Below are positions 1-9,435 of a DNA stretch of 64,000 bases, piece by piece. The stretch spans positions 22,726,844 through 22,790,843 of the forward strand of contig NC_012879.2 of the NCBI RefSeq assembly GCF_000003195.3, in the 5' to 3' direction. Within the stretch, counting starts at the first letter, position 1; every line of letters starts with the position of its first letter. The notes below the pieces were generated by a model, which had not been told where the DNA came from, searched no databases, and worked only from the letters and a program-made list of their open reading frames with translations. The stretch is from Sorghum bicolor (Eukaryota; Streptophyta; Magnoliopsida; Poales; Poaceae). The position numbers and the translations under genes are program-made.

Positions 1-2
1 TT

Positions 3-350
3 GAACGAAGTGCTTCGCATTCTTTCATATCCACTAATCTGGTAAAGACAATCGAACGGGTGAAGTGTCCGACGAGAAAGCCTTTGTTTGTTCAAACCCC
101 AATGGGAGAAATACAGACAGATCAGGTTTGCTCAAATATCAATCTTGTCATAAAGAAGGAAAACTTCACTGTAAACCTTATTGTGCTAGAGTCACTCAAT
201 ATTCCTTTGGTTCTTGGCAATGGATGGCTATGTGCACACAAAGGAGTGATCTTTGCTACCCAGTGGAAAATCTTCTTAACCGCACCATCAGGGAAAAGAA
301 TTGAGTATCAAGGTGGTCCACTCCTACCTGAGGAGGCATATCCATGCTAA
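3..350 (+). pseudogene. Protease remnant of element M (Ty3/gypsy, Tekay/Del type)
   Basis: This is a fragment of a retroviral-type aspartic protease from a gag-pol polyprotein. The frame runs open from the window edge to a stop at about 350. It shows SASHSFIS just after the expected active-site Asp-Ser/Thr-Gly, then a VLGNGWL stretch like the family's VLGMDWL and an HKGVI block. At the active site I read E-R-S rather than D-S/T-G, so the copy looks catalytically dead. RT, RNase H and integrase are missing: within about 200 bp the sequence passes to the polypurine tract and 3' LTR. M is therefore an internal-deletion derivative or a non-autonomous element. The 5' part lies outside the window. 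Confidence 0.75.
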
Positions 351-594
351 GTTACCATGTCTTCGAGTTGTATAAGTCAAATAGTTGGTAGTCAAGTTGG
401 ACCTTGAACAATTACGAATAATAGTCATCTTATGGAAGTTTTGTTCACAATTTGTGATGCCGAGACATGAGTGTTTGCTTTTGGAATACAAGTGGTGAAG
501 TTGAAATAGTTATCAAGATTTTTTTCCTATCTCTCTTTTGGAATTTGTGCTCTTCCGAATCTCGAGGACGAGATTCATTTTAAGGGGGTAGATT
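351..594 (+). other. Untranslated 3' end of element M with polypurine tract
   Basis: This holds non-coding sequence, then an 'ATCTCGAGGACGAGATTC' segment typical of the end of Tekay/Del elements, and the purine run TTAAGGGGGTAGAT directly before the LTR. Reverse transcriptases of this type use such a tract to prime plus-strand synthesis. No pol sequence lies between the protease remnant and this point. Confidence 0.7.
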
Positions 595-3143
595 TGTAAC
601 ACCCTAAACTGTGTTTTTTGGGAAATTGAACTAAAATGATTTAAGTATGAATTTTTGTGCTCATGAGAATACATGAAAATAATATTTTTCATTAAAATAA
701 AATTTACATAGAGCTTAGCAACTTGTTTGTGCATTCATGTAGGAGAATTAATTTTATTGTGCTGAGTGATTTGAGTAAAGTTCAAAAATATTTCAAAGTT
801 ATTTTAAAATGAATTGGAAAATGGCTTTGGAAGAAAAGAAAGGAAAATAGAAAAAAACAAAACCTTTTCCCCCTCATTATGGCCCGAAGGCCCAAACCCT
901 CCTCTCCCCCTTCCTTTCCCCCGCGGCCCGCTCCCCTCTTCGGCCCAGTACGCGCAACCGGCCCAGCTTTTGGCCTGCCCCGCGCCCTCTCCTTCTCTCT
1001 TTCACTGACCAGTGGACCCCGCTCGTCAGCTAACTTCATCTCCCTCCTCTCGCCGTGTCCAGGGAGGACTCTCAAAGGAGAATATCTCTCCCAATCCCAA
1101 TTTTCCCGGGGGTAATTGCCTTATGCGCACAATTCAACCCCTATAAAACCCTTGTTGAACGCGTGCGACCCCCTTTTCCTCCTGTTTCACGCCTAGGAGC
1201 CATCTAGTCCCGCTTCGGCCTCACATTGGATCTCGCCGAGCCCGAGGTTGAACCGCCGCCGAGAACACCGTGATTTGCTGTTTCTTTGCCTCTATGAGTT
1301 TGATGCCGAGGTTTGATATGTCCTTGCAGAGCCGCAAGACCGTTCCTTACTTTTTCTTGTGCTTCTAGTGATTCGTTACACGACGCCGAAGTCCCGCTGA
1401 ACTCCGATCTGCCATCCTGAGCCGCCTGTTATCTTCAAGCTTTTCCCGAGCCTTGATCTTGCCCTAGGTGAGCTCGTGGTAACCTCATCTACCTTCTCGT
1501 GCCCTTGGTTTCGGTTTTAGTGCATTGCAGCGTTAGTTCGACAAGCTCCGGTGAGCTCTGAGCTCTCGGTCATGGCGCGCCGCCGCGGGAGTCACTGCTC
1601 CGGCCGGTGCCCTCTCCCAGGCCTAATCTTAGCCATCCATTCGAGATCTAGTGGACCAGGATGGCCGATAGTCTTTCGGCCTGGAGTTTTGCTAAAGAGC
1701 CCCTCAATTTGTTATATATTGAACCCACAGTCCGTTACGTAATCCCTAAAATACGCTTTCTCAGCTCGGAAAGCGTAATCCAGCCGACTGAGTTCAAAAT
1801 ACGTTTTCTAATATTTACAAGTTTGCCACTGAAACTGTTTTAGCTATAAAATCTTTGTTTTAAATCCAATTCGACCCATTAAAATTGCGTTGGATTCGTT
1901 TTAATGAGCTCTACATGTTAGTAACATTGTTTTCTCAATTTGAAACTTTTTAATTTCGTGATCCTATTTACTTAATTATTTTTCTATATAAAATCTTAGA
2001 AAATTCATAACTTCTATGTTTTAGCTCCGATTTTTGTGATCTTTACGTCTGTAAAATCGTAGCGATGCGTAGAATATTTTTATAAACTTTTCATACTGTT
2101 TTTATTTGATTGGTGTACTGTTCTAATTGTAGACTTGTTTGCTTCGTGTATGTTTGTTTCCGCTTGTTTAGACGGAAAGTAGTTTTTGGTGATCAAGATC
2201 AGAGCTTTGGCAACGAGTAAGACCAGCAAGTTCAGCAAGAGCGATTGGATTAAGGCAAGTATAGCATTTGGATATTATTTCTGTGACCATGATCCTGTGA
2301 CTAGATTAATGTTAAGTAATAAATGATAAAAATGACTTTTAAGCAACTTGATGATTTGTCTGTACGTGATCACCCGGGACAACAGTGCAACCATGAGGGC
2401 TATAATGGCTCTGGCTTTAGTTAAGTATGCGTAACTTTTCCAGCTCGTTAGCGGTTACCCGTTGTGGCGCAATTGGGGAATAGCAGACCGTGGATTCCTG
2501 CGGGTGAATCACACAGACTGACTAATAAAACCAAGCGGCCCTAACTTGTTAGACGAACCTTTGAAAGACTTCATAGTGATCCCTGCCGACCTCCCTTGGA
2601 AGGGGGTTAAGAGATTAGCTACCTCGGGCGAAAGGGTAAATCATGACTCATGGCTAAAGATGTACAACCTCTGCAGAGTGTTAAAACTAGTATACTAGCC
2701 GAGCTCACGGTCAGGAGCGGCCTTGGGGACATCTACATTAAGGGTGATGAATCTTGTGTGTTAAATATGCTCATTGTTTATTGTTTAATGCTCTACATTA
2801 TTTATGTCACCTTGATCATGAGATTGTGAGAGCTAAACAATCTAGTTGCTATACTTGTGGAGTTCGACATGGACTCACTCTTGCTATTTCCCCCAAACCT
2901 CAGGAGAAGTTTAGGCTTGTGATCAACCAGTCAGTTGGATCCTGTGGAGTGGAGTTAATACCCGAAGTTGGAGTTGTCTATCCGCTGTTTGCTATTAAAG
3001 GTTATCTCTTTTATACTAAGTACATTATATACTTATGCATTGTCTTTTGATATTACCCCTTATTTGTAGCTATATGTGAGATTTGTCTTCTAAAACTCAC
3101 ATATGGTGCATATCTGGTTTTGTCCTTAAAATCGGGTATTACA
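595..3143 (+). mobile_element. 3' LTR of element M (about 2.55 kb)
   Basis: The LTR begins TGTAACACCC right after the polypurine tract and ends GGGTATTACA, giving TG...CA termini with a short inverted repeat (TGTAA/TTACA). A TATA-like motif lies at 1142-1148, followed by a GC-rich leader. The only open frames are short and unconvincing. The right end abuts the interrupted gag of minus-strand element I. The bases just after the LTR (CCTAT, 3144-3148) would be one copy of the target duplication; the other is outside the window. The size and TGTAACACCC start fit Tekay/Del-type chromoviruses of grasses. Confidence 0.82.
1142..1148 (+). promoter_or_regulatory. TATA box of LTR M
   Basis: TATAAAA sits about 550 bp into the LTR, where the U3 promoter is expected. 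The sequence downstream is GC-rich and leader-like. Confidence 0.5.
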
Positions 3144-3500
3144 CCTATTGGGAACAATTTTGCTAGAAAGGCCTTGGAACACTTTGCCCATGTTGTTGAT
3201 GTCTTCTTTGTTGGCATAGAACCATTGCTTCGCTCTTCCCACTAGTGAGAATGAAAAGAGGCGAAGTAGTATGATATCTTGATTCACTCTTTCTATGGGG
3301 ATGGTGTTTCCAATCTCTATGAAGTCCTGCAGATGTGCACTTGCGTCTTCATTCACCTTTCCACTGTATTGGATAGCTTACACCATGTTGATGAGGCTTG
3401 GCTTGAGCTCAAACTCAAGATTTTCTATTCTTAGTACTAGACCAGAGCGGATGTTCTTCACTATTAGAGCAATGAACTCCGACAAGGTCTTTTCAGCCAT
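3144..3500 (-). pseudogene. gag N-terminal fragment of element I (Athila type)
   Basis: Read on the minus strand from an ATG at 3500, the product opens MAEKTLSEF and contains EDASAHLQDF and LLRLFSFSLVGRAKQWFY. These match the intact gag of element A in the same window (start MAQKTLQEF; DASAHLQNF; LLRLFPFSLEGKARKWFY). It is the start of a Retrotrans_gag-type capsid domain. One glutamine codon is now TAA, and a single-base frameshift follows the DINN stretch. The frame stops at 3144, where LTR M has inserted in a position equal to FFPIG of A. The rest of I must lie to the left of the window. Confidence 0.8.
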
Positions 3501-3739
3501 AGCTTCTAATACTGGTGACGAGCTATCTTCTTGACTGATCCAATTCAGATAAAGAATTGAGTGAATTAGATTCAATCCTTCTATTACCCTGTATAAAAAT
3601 ATAAACACAAAAAAACAAACAGGGGTAAACCTGCCAAGTAGAGGTGACTGGCAAGCTACCTACTCATTTATCAAGTATCTATTCAGGCAATTTTTTTCTA
3701 AAAGTTTATTCCTTCCCTCACAACGGCGCCAGAAATGCT
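3501..3739 (-). other. Leader and primer-binding site of element I
   Basis: This is the untranslated leader between LTR and gag. On the minus strand TGGCGCCGTTG (3721-3732 region) follows the LTR end by a few bases. That matches the complement of the 3' end of plant tRNA-Asp (CAACGGCGCCA), the primer family used by Athila-type elements. Beyond the first 11 bases the match decays. Confidence 0.7.
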
Positions 3740-5202
3740 TGTTGACACTTCTAACACCACTTAAGCTAAGTTGTCATCCCTAGCACGGCGCCAGAAGTGT
3801 GGTATAAAAATTGTCCACTAATAATATAAATATAGGATCCGCAAGCGTACAGATTAAATACCATTGTAGCACTTCACCGGAAGTATTCTAGGTATCGTTA
3901 TTTATATTTAGCTCAAGGGAAAGAATTAATGACTTAAACAATGAGATCAACTTGCAGAACATGACTACTTATGAGTGATTGGGTTGCATAGTCACATACT
4001 TGGCAGGAGGGTAAACCATAGATATATGATATAAAATATAGAAGCCCTAGGAATATAGAGACTAGATATGGACTACTCAGCTTAATATTAGGCAGACATC
4101 CGTTTAGTTCAAGAGATAGAAAATCCTATGTAGTTCTGATTTACCAAGTCATTCATCTACTCTAATGCTACACTATCATATATAGCACAAAAGACTCTTT
4201 TTATGTATAAGGAACATTGCTATAAAAAGCCAAGACAGAGCTGGACTTCCAACGCAACTGCGGTTCTACCTATCCTACCAATAGGGGATGGAATACAAAG
4301 GACTAAATGGAACTATCACTTCCACGATCTACCATGCAACCCGACCAATAGGGTGTAATTGTAGATAAACGACATCTAAGCACCATGCTTACATGACATC
4401 TATCACCTAACTCTCCCGCGAAGAGGGCTAAGCGCTTTGCAAACATATACATAAACTCATTATCAATCATAACCATATCAAATGTAGAACTAGAGTAAAC
4501 TAGGAACATAATAAATAGAAACATAATTATATTTAGAATAAAGCCAAAAGAGAGAAAAGATAATACCAATCTCAGATGACGAAGATCTAGAAATTCCAAG
4601 CACAGGTGCCCGACTCTTCCTCTATCTAATCTAATCCTATGTAAAAGATGAAGATTAGGAGTAGCTAATCTATCTCTAATCCCAGGCTCTAATGACTCCC
4701 TCTAATTCTCAGATGAGAATAAAAATATAATTATGTTTTTCTCTGTCAATTCCGAGCTCTCCTCTAGGGGGGCAGGCTTGTATTTATAGCCCCTAGGAAG
4801 CACCACAGCCCTTGGATCAAACTGACTTAAACGTGCACTTGAGATTAATCCTCAAAGTCAGTGAAGGTAGGATCTGCAAGGTTGGCTCTGATTGGCCAAG
4901 GTCCCTGGGAGGCCGCCCCAGCCCCCCTAGGCACGCGCCCCTGCATTATGGAAGGTGGGCCCTAGGTTTCAGGGCACGCCTTCCGGAGTCTTCTAGGGTT
5001 GATGTTTGGGTCTGCTCTCTATGTAAATCTGATATGTGGACCTCCTTTTGTTCTTATTCTGATAACCCCCTGCAGAAACAGACATTCACCAAAACTCATG
5101 GAAATTGTTAGTGAAAACCCTAAGTCTATGGTGATGTTCAGTTTTTATCCCCTTTCTTCTCCTTAGTTAACATATAATTTTGATGGTTAACAACGGTCAA
5201 CA
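3740..5202 (-). mobile_element. 5' LTR of element I (Athila type, 1.46 kb)
   Basis: In its own orientation the LTR starts TGTTGACCG (right end, 5202) and ends GTGTCAACA (left end, 3740), and is followed by the tRNA-Asp primer site. A TATA box (TATAAATA, minus strand) lies at 4781-4788. Its 3' half resembles the LTR of element A, including a stretch that can encode AKRLAL...ELGDR and a second primer-site-like motif near 3784-3796. I is inserted in LTR J, whose sequence resumes at 5203. The left partner LTR is outside the window. Confidence 0.82.
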
Positions 5203-5616
5203 ACAGGTTCCCACCTAATGCCATGGCAGCCACAGCTGTGATGATGAGTCATACCCCCATCACGTCCCACTTTTTACCAGCTTTATCTTGGAATTTGGGG
5301 AAAGGTACACGTCGGTACTGTCGTGACCAGCGTAAAATACCATCGAGCGACCTCTCGAGGCGTAATAGTCAGCGCTTCCCTGTACGGGACCTGCCGATCT
5401 GCCCGAACTACGAGGCCACCGGATACTTCCTAGGGAAGGAGCTGCCAGAGGAAGTCAGTGCTCCAAGAACTCCTGACACAACGACTGTAGGGTCGTACAG
5501 GCGTCCATATATACGGGCCAATTACCAGGCGATATACAAGGATTCACGCAAGAGAATGCACGTGCCATCATCATCAAAGTACACTGTAACAAGACCTGTC
5601 AAGCCACATCAGTACG
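5203..5616 (-). mobile_element. LTR J, distal part (continues at 28888-29292)
   Basis: On the minus strand this matches parts of the H LTR: GTACTTTGATGATGAT is shared with about 60254-60270, and a GCATTA...GGTTCCCA-like end with about 60630-60655. It is continuous with 28888-29292 once element B and one GTACG duplication are removed. A run without stops on the plus strand here is not convincing as a gene. Element I has inserted at 5202/5203, so J continues beyond the window. Confidence 0.6.
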
Positions 5617-6885
5617 TTTTGGGTATTTTAAACGCAAACAGAAAAATCCACAAGCGCACGGATACCGATGTAGCCTTCACCCGGGAGTATTCCAAAGTAT
5701 CGATTTTCCACAGGGAACGTGAGTGTACTAATTAAGAATCAAGATCACCCAAGGATAACTATATAATTGTTTTTGATGGGAAGAGAGGAAGTTTCCTGAG
5801 AGTTCTCTAGTTGATCTAAGAATCAAGAATTACTTCAAGATTATTTATATCGGGACATCAGAGCACTAACCACAGAAAGAGAGAGAAGGGGGCTAGGAAG
5901 GTCTGACTACGGTCCTACAAATACTGATCCGAACGAGGTGGAATACGTTGACCGTTAGGGCTGTCACTACCCTAAGGCTACCACAACAATCCGCAAGATT
6001 GGGTGCAATTCCAGGTAATTGCAAGACTAAACTCCACGTCTAATCTATTAATTACTACTCTAATGTTTCAAAGATTAGAGCACTTGATGCAAGCGGGAAT
6101 CCAATAAATAACTTGAATGTAAATAAAAGTAATTAAAGAACTCAGGAATTATGAATTGAAGAACCTGGAGAACGATGAAGAACGAACCAGTTGCTGCAAA
6201 AGTACAATGTTGAGGAAGATCCGACAGATCTGGCTCCTCCTCCGCTCTCCTCTTCTCTCTCCCTATTTTCTAGATTACAACTAGAACTAGAACTAGAGGA
6301 ACTAGAACTAGAACTAGATGAACTAGAACTAGATCTAGATGAACTAGAGGTAGAACTAGAAGAACTAGAGGGATCCTCTCTACTTGGATGAAGAATTGAA
6401 ACCCTAGCTTTGATTCTGTAGAAGAGGTATGATCTCCAGGGGCCAGGGGGCCTTGCTTATATAGTCTTTTCAGATGAATCTGGGCCGTCGGATCAAACCG
6501 ACATTGATCGTGTGGTTTTCCTTGAAGTATTAGGTCGGTGGAGCATGATCCCCGAGCTTCGCCCTGATTGGTCCAGGGGGAAGGGCGGGCGCCCAGTAAG
6601 GGAGGGCGGGCGCCCAGTGCCCGGCCCCGTCACGTCTCCCGTTTGCTCCCGTGGCTTCTGGACTCTTCTAGATGGTAGATAATAACACGGCACGTTAATA
6701 TCTCTATGTAATCCCGACGTGTGGGCCTTTCTTCCATATTTCCTAATAACCCCCTACAGAAATAGACAAACACCAAAACTCGTGGAATTCTGTCAGATAA
6801 AACCCTAAGTCTAGGTGTTGGTTGCATATAAGTCCTTTTCCATAATTAGTTGATGGTTAAATGTGAGCATTAAGGACCATCGACA
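5617..6885 (-). mobile_element. 3' LTR of element B
   Basis: The LTR runs on the minus strand from 6885 (start decayed to TGTCGATGG) to 5617 (end decayed to CCCAAAACG at the terminus; the other copy has CCCAACA). A TATA box TATATAAG is at 6456-6463 on the minus strand. A GC-rich double motif GGGCGGGCGCCCA lies upstream of it at about 6582-6618. A CTAGAA-rich array lies downstream of the TATA box. Confidence 0.88.
6281..6368. repeat. CTAGAA/GAACTAGAT short tandem array in B 3' LTR
   Basis: This is an imperfect array of 6-base CTAGAA units mixed with GAACTAGAT/GAACTAGAG variants. The sister array in the other LTR of B (28272-28372) carries extra copies near its start, so the array changed after insertion. 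The run can be read as leucine/glutamate repeats, but I do not regard it as coding. Confidence 0.75.
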
Positions 6886-7561
6886 AGCTCCCCCAAGCTT
6901 AACCTTTGCTCGTCCCTGAGCAAAGCTAAAATCAGCAAGAAAACAGGGGTTACTTTTATGCCTCTTACTACAGGGTCTTTAAGTTATCACTAAGGTCTTA
7001 AGTGATTGAAAAACAGAATGATCAAGTCAAGCACTATGTCTCAAGTTCTTTTGTCTTACCTTTGTTCTAGAGTTTTTATAAGTCTACAAAATAAAACTGA
7101 GGCATTTGTCTTCTTCTCGAAAGATTTATAAGTAGAGTTTTAAAAGTTTTAGCATACTTTGCATTTTGCTATGTCAACGCTCGGAGTAAGGGAGAGGAAT
7201 ATCATACTCCTAGATCAAGACCTTTGACCTTTTTGAAAAGTTTGTCATCTCTTACTGGCATATTGCTTATTAGAGGGACCATGGGCTAATATTTTTTTTC
7301 TTCTATTTTTTTTATTTTTCTTTTCAAATGGGAAGCAAGTACCCCTAATTCTACTGTTGGACACATGTCCATTTTTTTCCACTTGGGTGGGTATCTTTGT
7401 ACCCCTAATTCTACTTCGGACACTTGTCCATTTTTACCTCTCGTCTCACTCTTTTTTTTCGAATCAAATTTTTGAATAGTCCCATGCCTCTAACGCAATA
7501 ATACTTCGGAAGAGTGAATCTTTTATATTTTTAAACAAAAGGATCTTGATCTTTAGAGCAT
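6886..7561 (-). other. 3' untranslated region and polypurine tract of element B
   Basis: On the minus strand the segment next to the LTR reads GCAAAGGTTAAGCTTGGGGG, a polypurine tract. The rest is AT-rich and non-coding. It includes two copies of a TACCCCTAATTCTAC...GGACA...TGTCCATTTTT block (7342-7430) that recurs in A and C. It stops at 7561, where A is inserted (TSD AGCAT, 7557-7561), and resumes at 16802. Confidence 0.75.
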
Positions 7562-9073
7562 TGTTGATGGTCCTTAAGTACTAAAATTAATAATCAAATA
7601 AACATGAAAAAGGATCAATATGAAACAAACATCTAGAATTAAGGTTTTATCTGACAGAATTCCACGAGCTTTGGTGTTTATCTATTTCTGCAGGGGTTTA
7701 TCAGAAAATAGGGAGAGAAGGCCCACATGTCATGTTTACAACGAGATAATTACGTGCCGCGCAATTTTCCTTGATCTAGAAGGATCCAGAAGCCACGGGA
7801 ACGAACGGGACGCGATTCGGGCTCGGGAGCTGGGCGGCCGCCCACCGCCCTTGGGCGCCCGCCCTGGCCAGGAAGCCAATCAGGACTCTGTCTCGGGACA
7901 ACTCTCCACCGACCTAAAGGATCAATCTAAACCATACAATCTATGTCGGTTTGATCCAATGGCTCACGTTCACTTGAGGGGACTATAAAACCAGACCCCC
8001 TGGCCCCTGGAGGAGGGAGGAGAAATCATTATTCAGAGGTAGCCATCAAAGTTAGAGTTTAGATCTCTCTCCCACAGAGAATTAGAATTAGCTACTCCCT
8101 AATCCTTCAAGTTTAGAGGTTGATTAGATAGCAATTAGAGAAGTAGAGCACTACGCTCTGGATTCGGATCTTCGGTAATAAAGATTGGTATTATTCATAT
8201 ATTTCTCTAATTCTTTGTTCTAATTGCATTATGTCTTTAATTATTATGTTCTTAGTATGCTCTAGTTCTATATTTTTATATAGTTCTAATTGATAATGAG
8301 TTTATGTATAAGTTTGCAAAGCGCTTAGCTCTTGTCGCGAGGGAGTTAGGTGATAGATCACATGTGAGCGTGGTGCTTAGATGTTATTTATCGGCAAATG
8401 TATCCTATTGGCCGGGTCGTGTGGTAGTTCGCGATAGTGACAGCTTCGTTGATTCTTATATAGTCCACCCTCCGTTGATAGGACTGGCAGAACCGGTATT
8501 GTGGAGTAAGTCATGCGATGTTCCGATTTACTTTATCAATGTTCCTTATACATGAATGAAGAGTCTTTTATGCTATATATGATCTTGTAGATAACTAGAG
8601 TAGATTATGACTTAGTAGTTAGTAGATAACTTAGAATCCATTCTCTAGCTAATCCGACATCACCTACATATATGAGGAGTAGTCTATTTTCTAATCGCTG
8701 TGTTATCTACCCATGAACTTATACTTTATTATCATTATCTTTATGGTTTACCCCCTGCTAAAGTAAGTGACTGTGTGACGAGTTTCTCATTAGTAATCAT
8801 GTTCTTGCAAGTTTATCTCTAGTCTATGCCTTGATAGATTTTGTCCCTTGATTTAATTCCATCTTCTTTAGATCCCTAGAGCAAAATTATAAATAACGAT
8901 ACCTGGAATACTTATCCTGGTGAAATGCTACAATGAGGTGTTTTATCTGTGCGCTTGCGGATAGAATAGATTATTTTCTAGAGAGCCTTTACATTTATAA
9001 ATACCTTTGTACACTCTGGCGCCATGCTAGGGATGACAACCTAGTATCTAAGTGGTGTTAGCTAGTGTCAACA
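7562..9073 (+). mobile_element. 5' LTR of element A
   Basis: The LTR begins TGTTGATGG and ends GTGTCAACA, a TGTTGAC/GTCAACA inverted repeat. The TATA box TATAAAA is at 7984-7990, preceded by a GC-rich block (GGGCGGCCGCCC near 7831) and followed by CCCCCTGGCCCCTGG. A reading frame of 83 codons (8304-8555) lies in the presumed transcribed leader; the other LTR has a 107-codon version. A primer-site-like TGGCGCCATGCTAGGGAT (9017-9034) precedes the true LTR end. Confidence 0.92.
7984..7990 (+). promoter_or_regulatory. TATA box of A 5' LTR
   Basis: TATAAAA lies in a GGGGACTATAAAACCAG context and is repeated at 15708-15714 in the 3' LTR. It is the likely U3 core promoter driving the gag transcript. 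Confidence 0.65.
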
Positions 9074-9081
9074 AGCATTTC

Positions 9082-9099
9082 TGGCGCCGTTGCCGGGGA
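9082..9099 (+). promoter_or_regulatory. Primer-binding site of A (tRNA-Asp)
   Basis: TGGCGCCGTTGCCGGGGA begins 8 bases after the LTR end. It is the reverse complement of the 3' end of plant tRNA-Asp (TCCCCGGCAACGGCGCCA), the primer expected for Athila-type elements. Sequence 9100-9435 is an untranslated leader. Confidence 0.85.
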
Positions 9100-9435
9100 T
9101 CTATAGGATTTATAGAACATTATAGGAATTATATGAGCCTCAGGAATAAGTCATAAAAGGGAACAAAAGGGTATTATTAAGGAAAACCAGAAAATCAATC
9201 AAGGTTATTCATATAAAATTTTAGACTAGACTATAGAGAAATAATTGCATACAACAGCTACTAAGTGAGAAATCATAACAAGGCACCGCTGCTTTGGCAG
9301 GTTCACCCTGTTGTTTTTCTATGTTTATATTTTTATACAGGGTATAACAGGATTGACTTTGGGTACATTCAACTCTTCATCATCAGAACCAAAGCAATCT
9401 AGAGAAGAAGAAGCTAGCTACCAATTGCTGAAGCT

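Noticed and set aside
5223..5735. A 170-codon plus-strand frame
   Set aside because: It spans the boundary between LTR J and the B LTR and crosses the B insertion site, so it cannot be an ancestral gene; the J part reads naturally as LTR on the minus strand.
6191..6391. A frame rich in Leu/Glu/Asp repeats
   Set aside because: It is a direct reading of the CTAGAA short tandem array in the B LTR, and the copy number differs in the other LTR.
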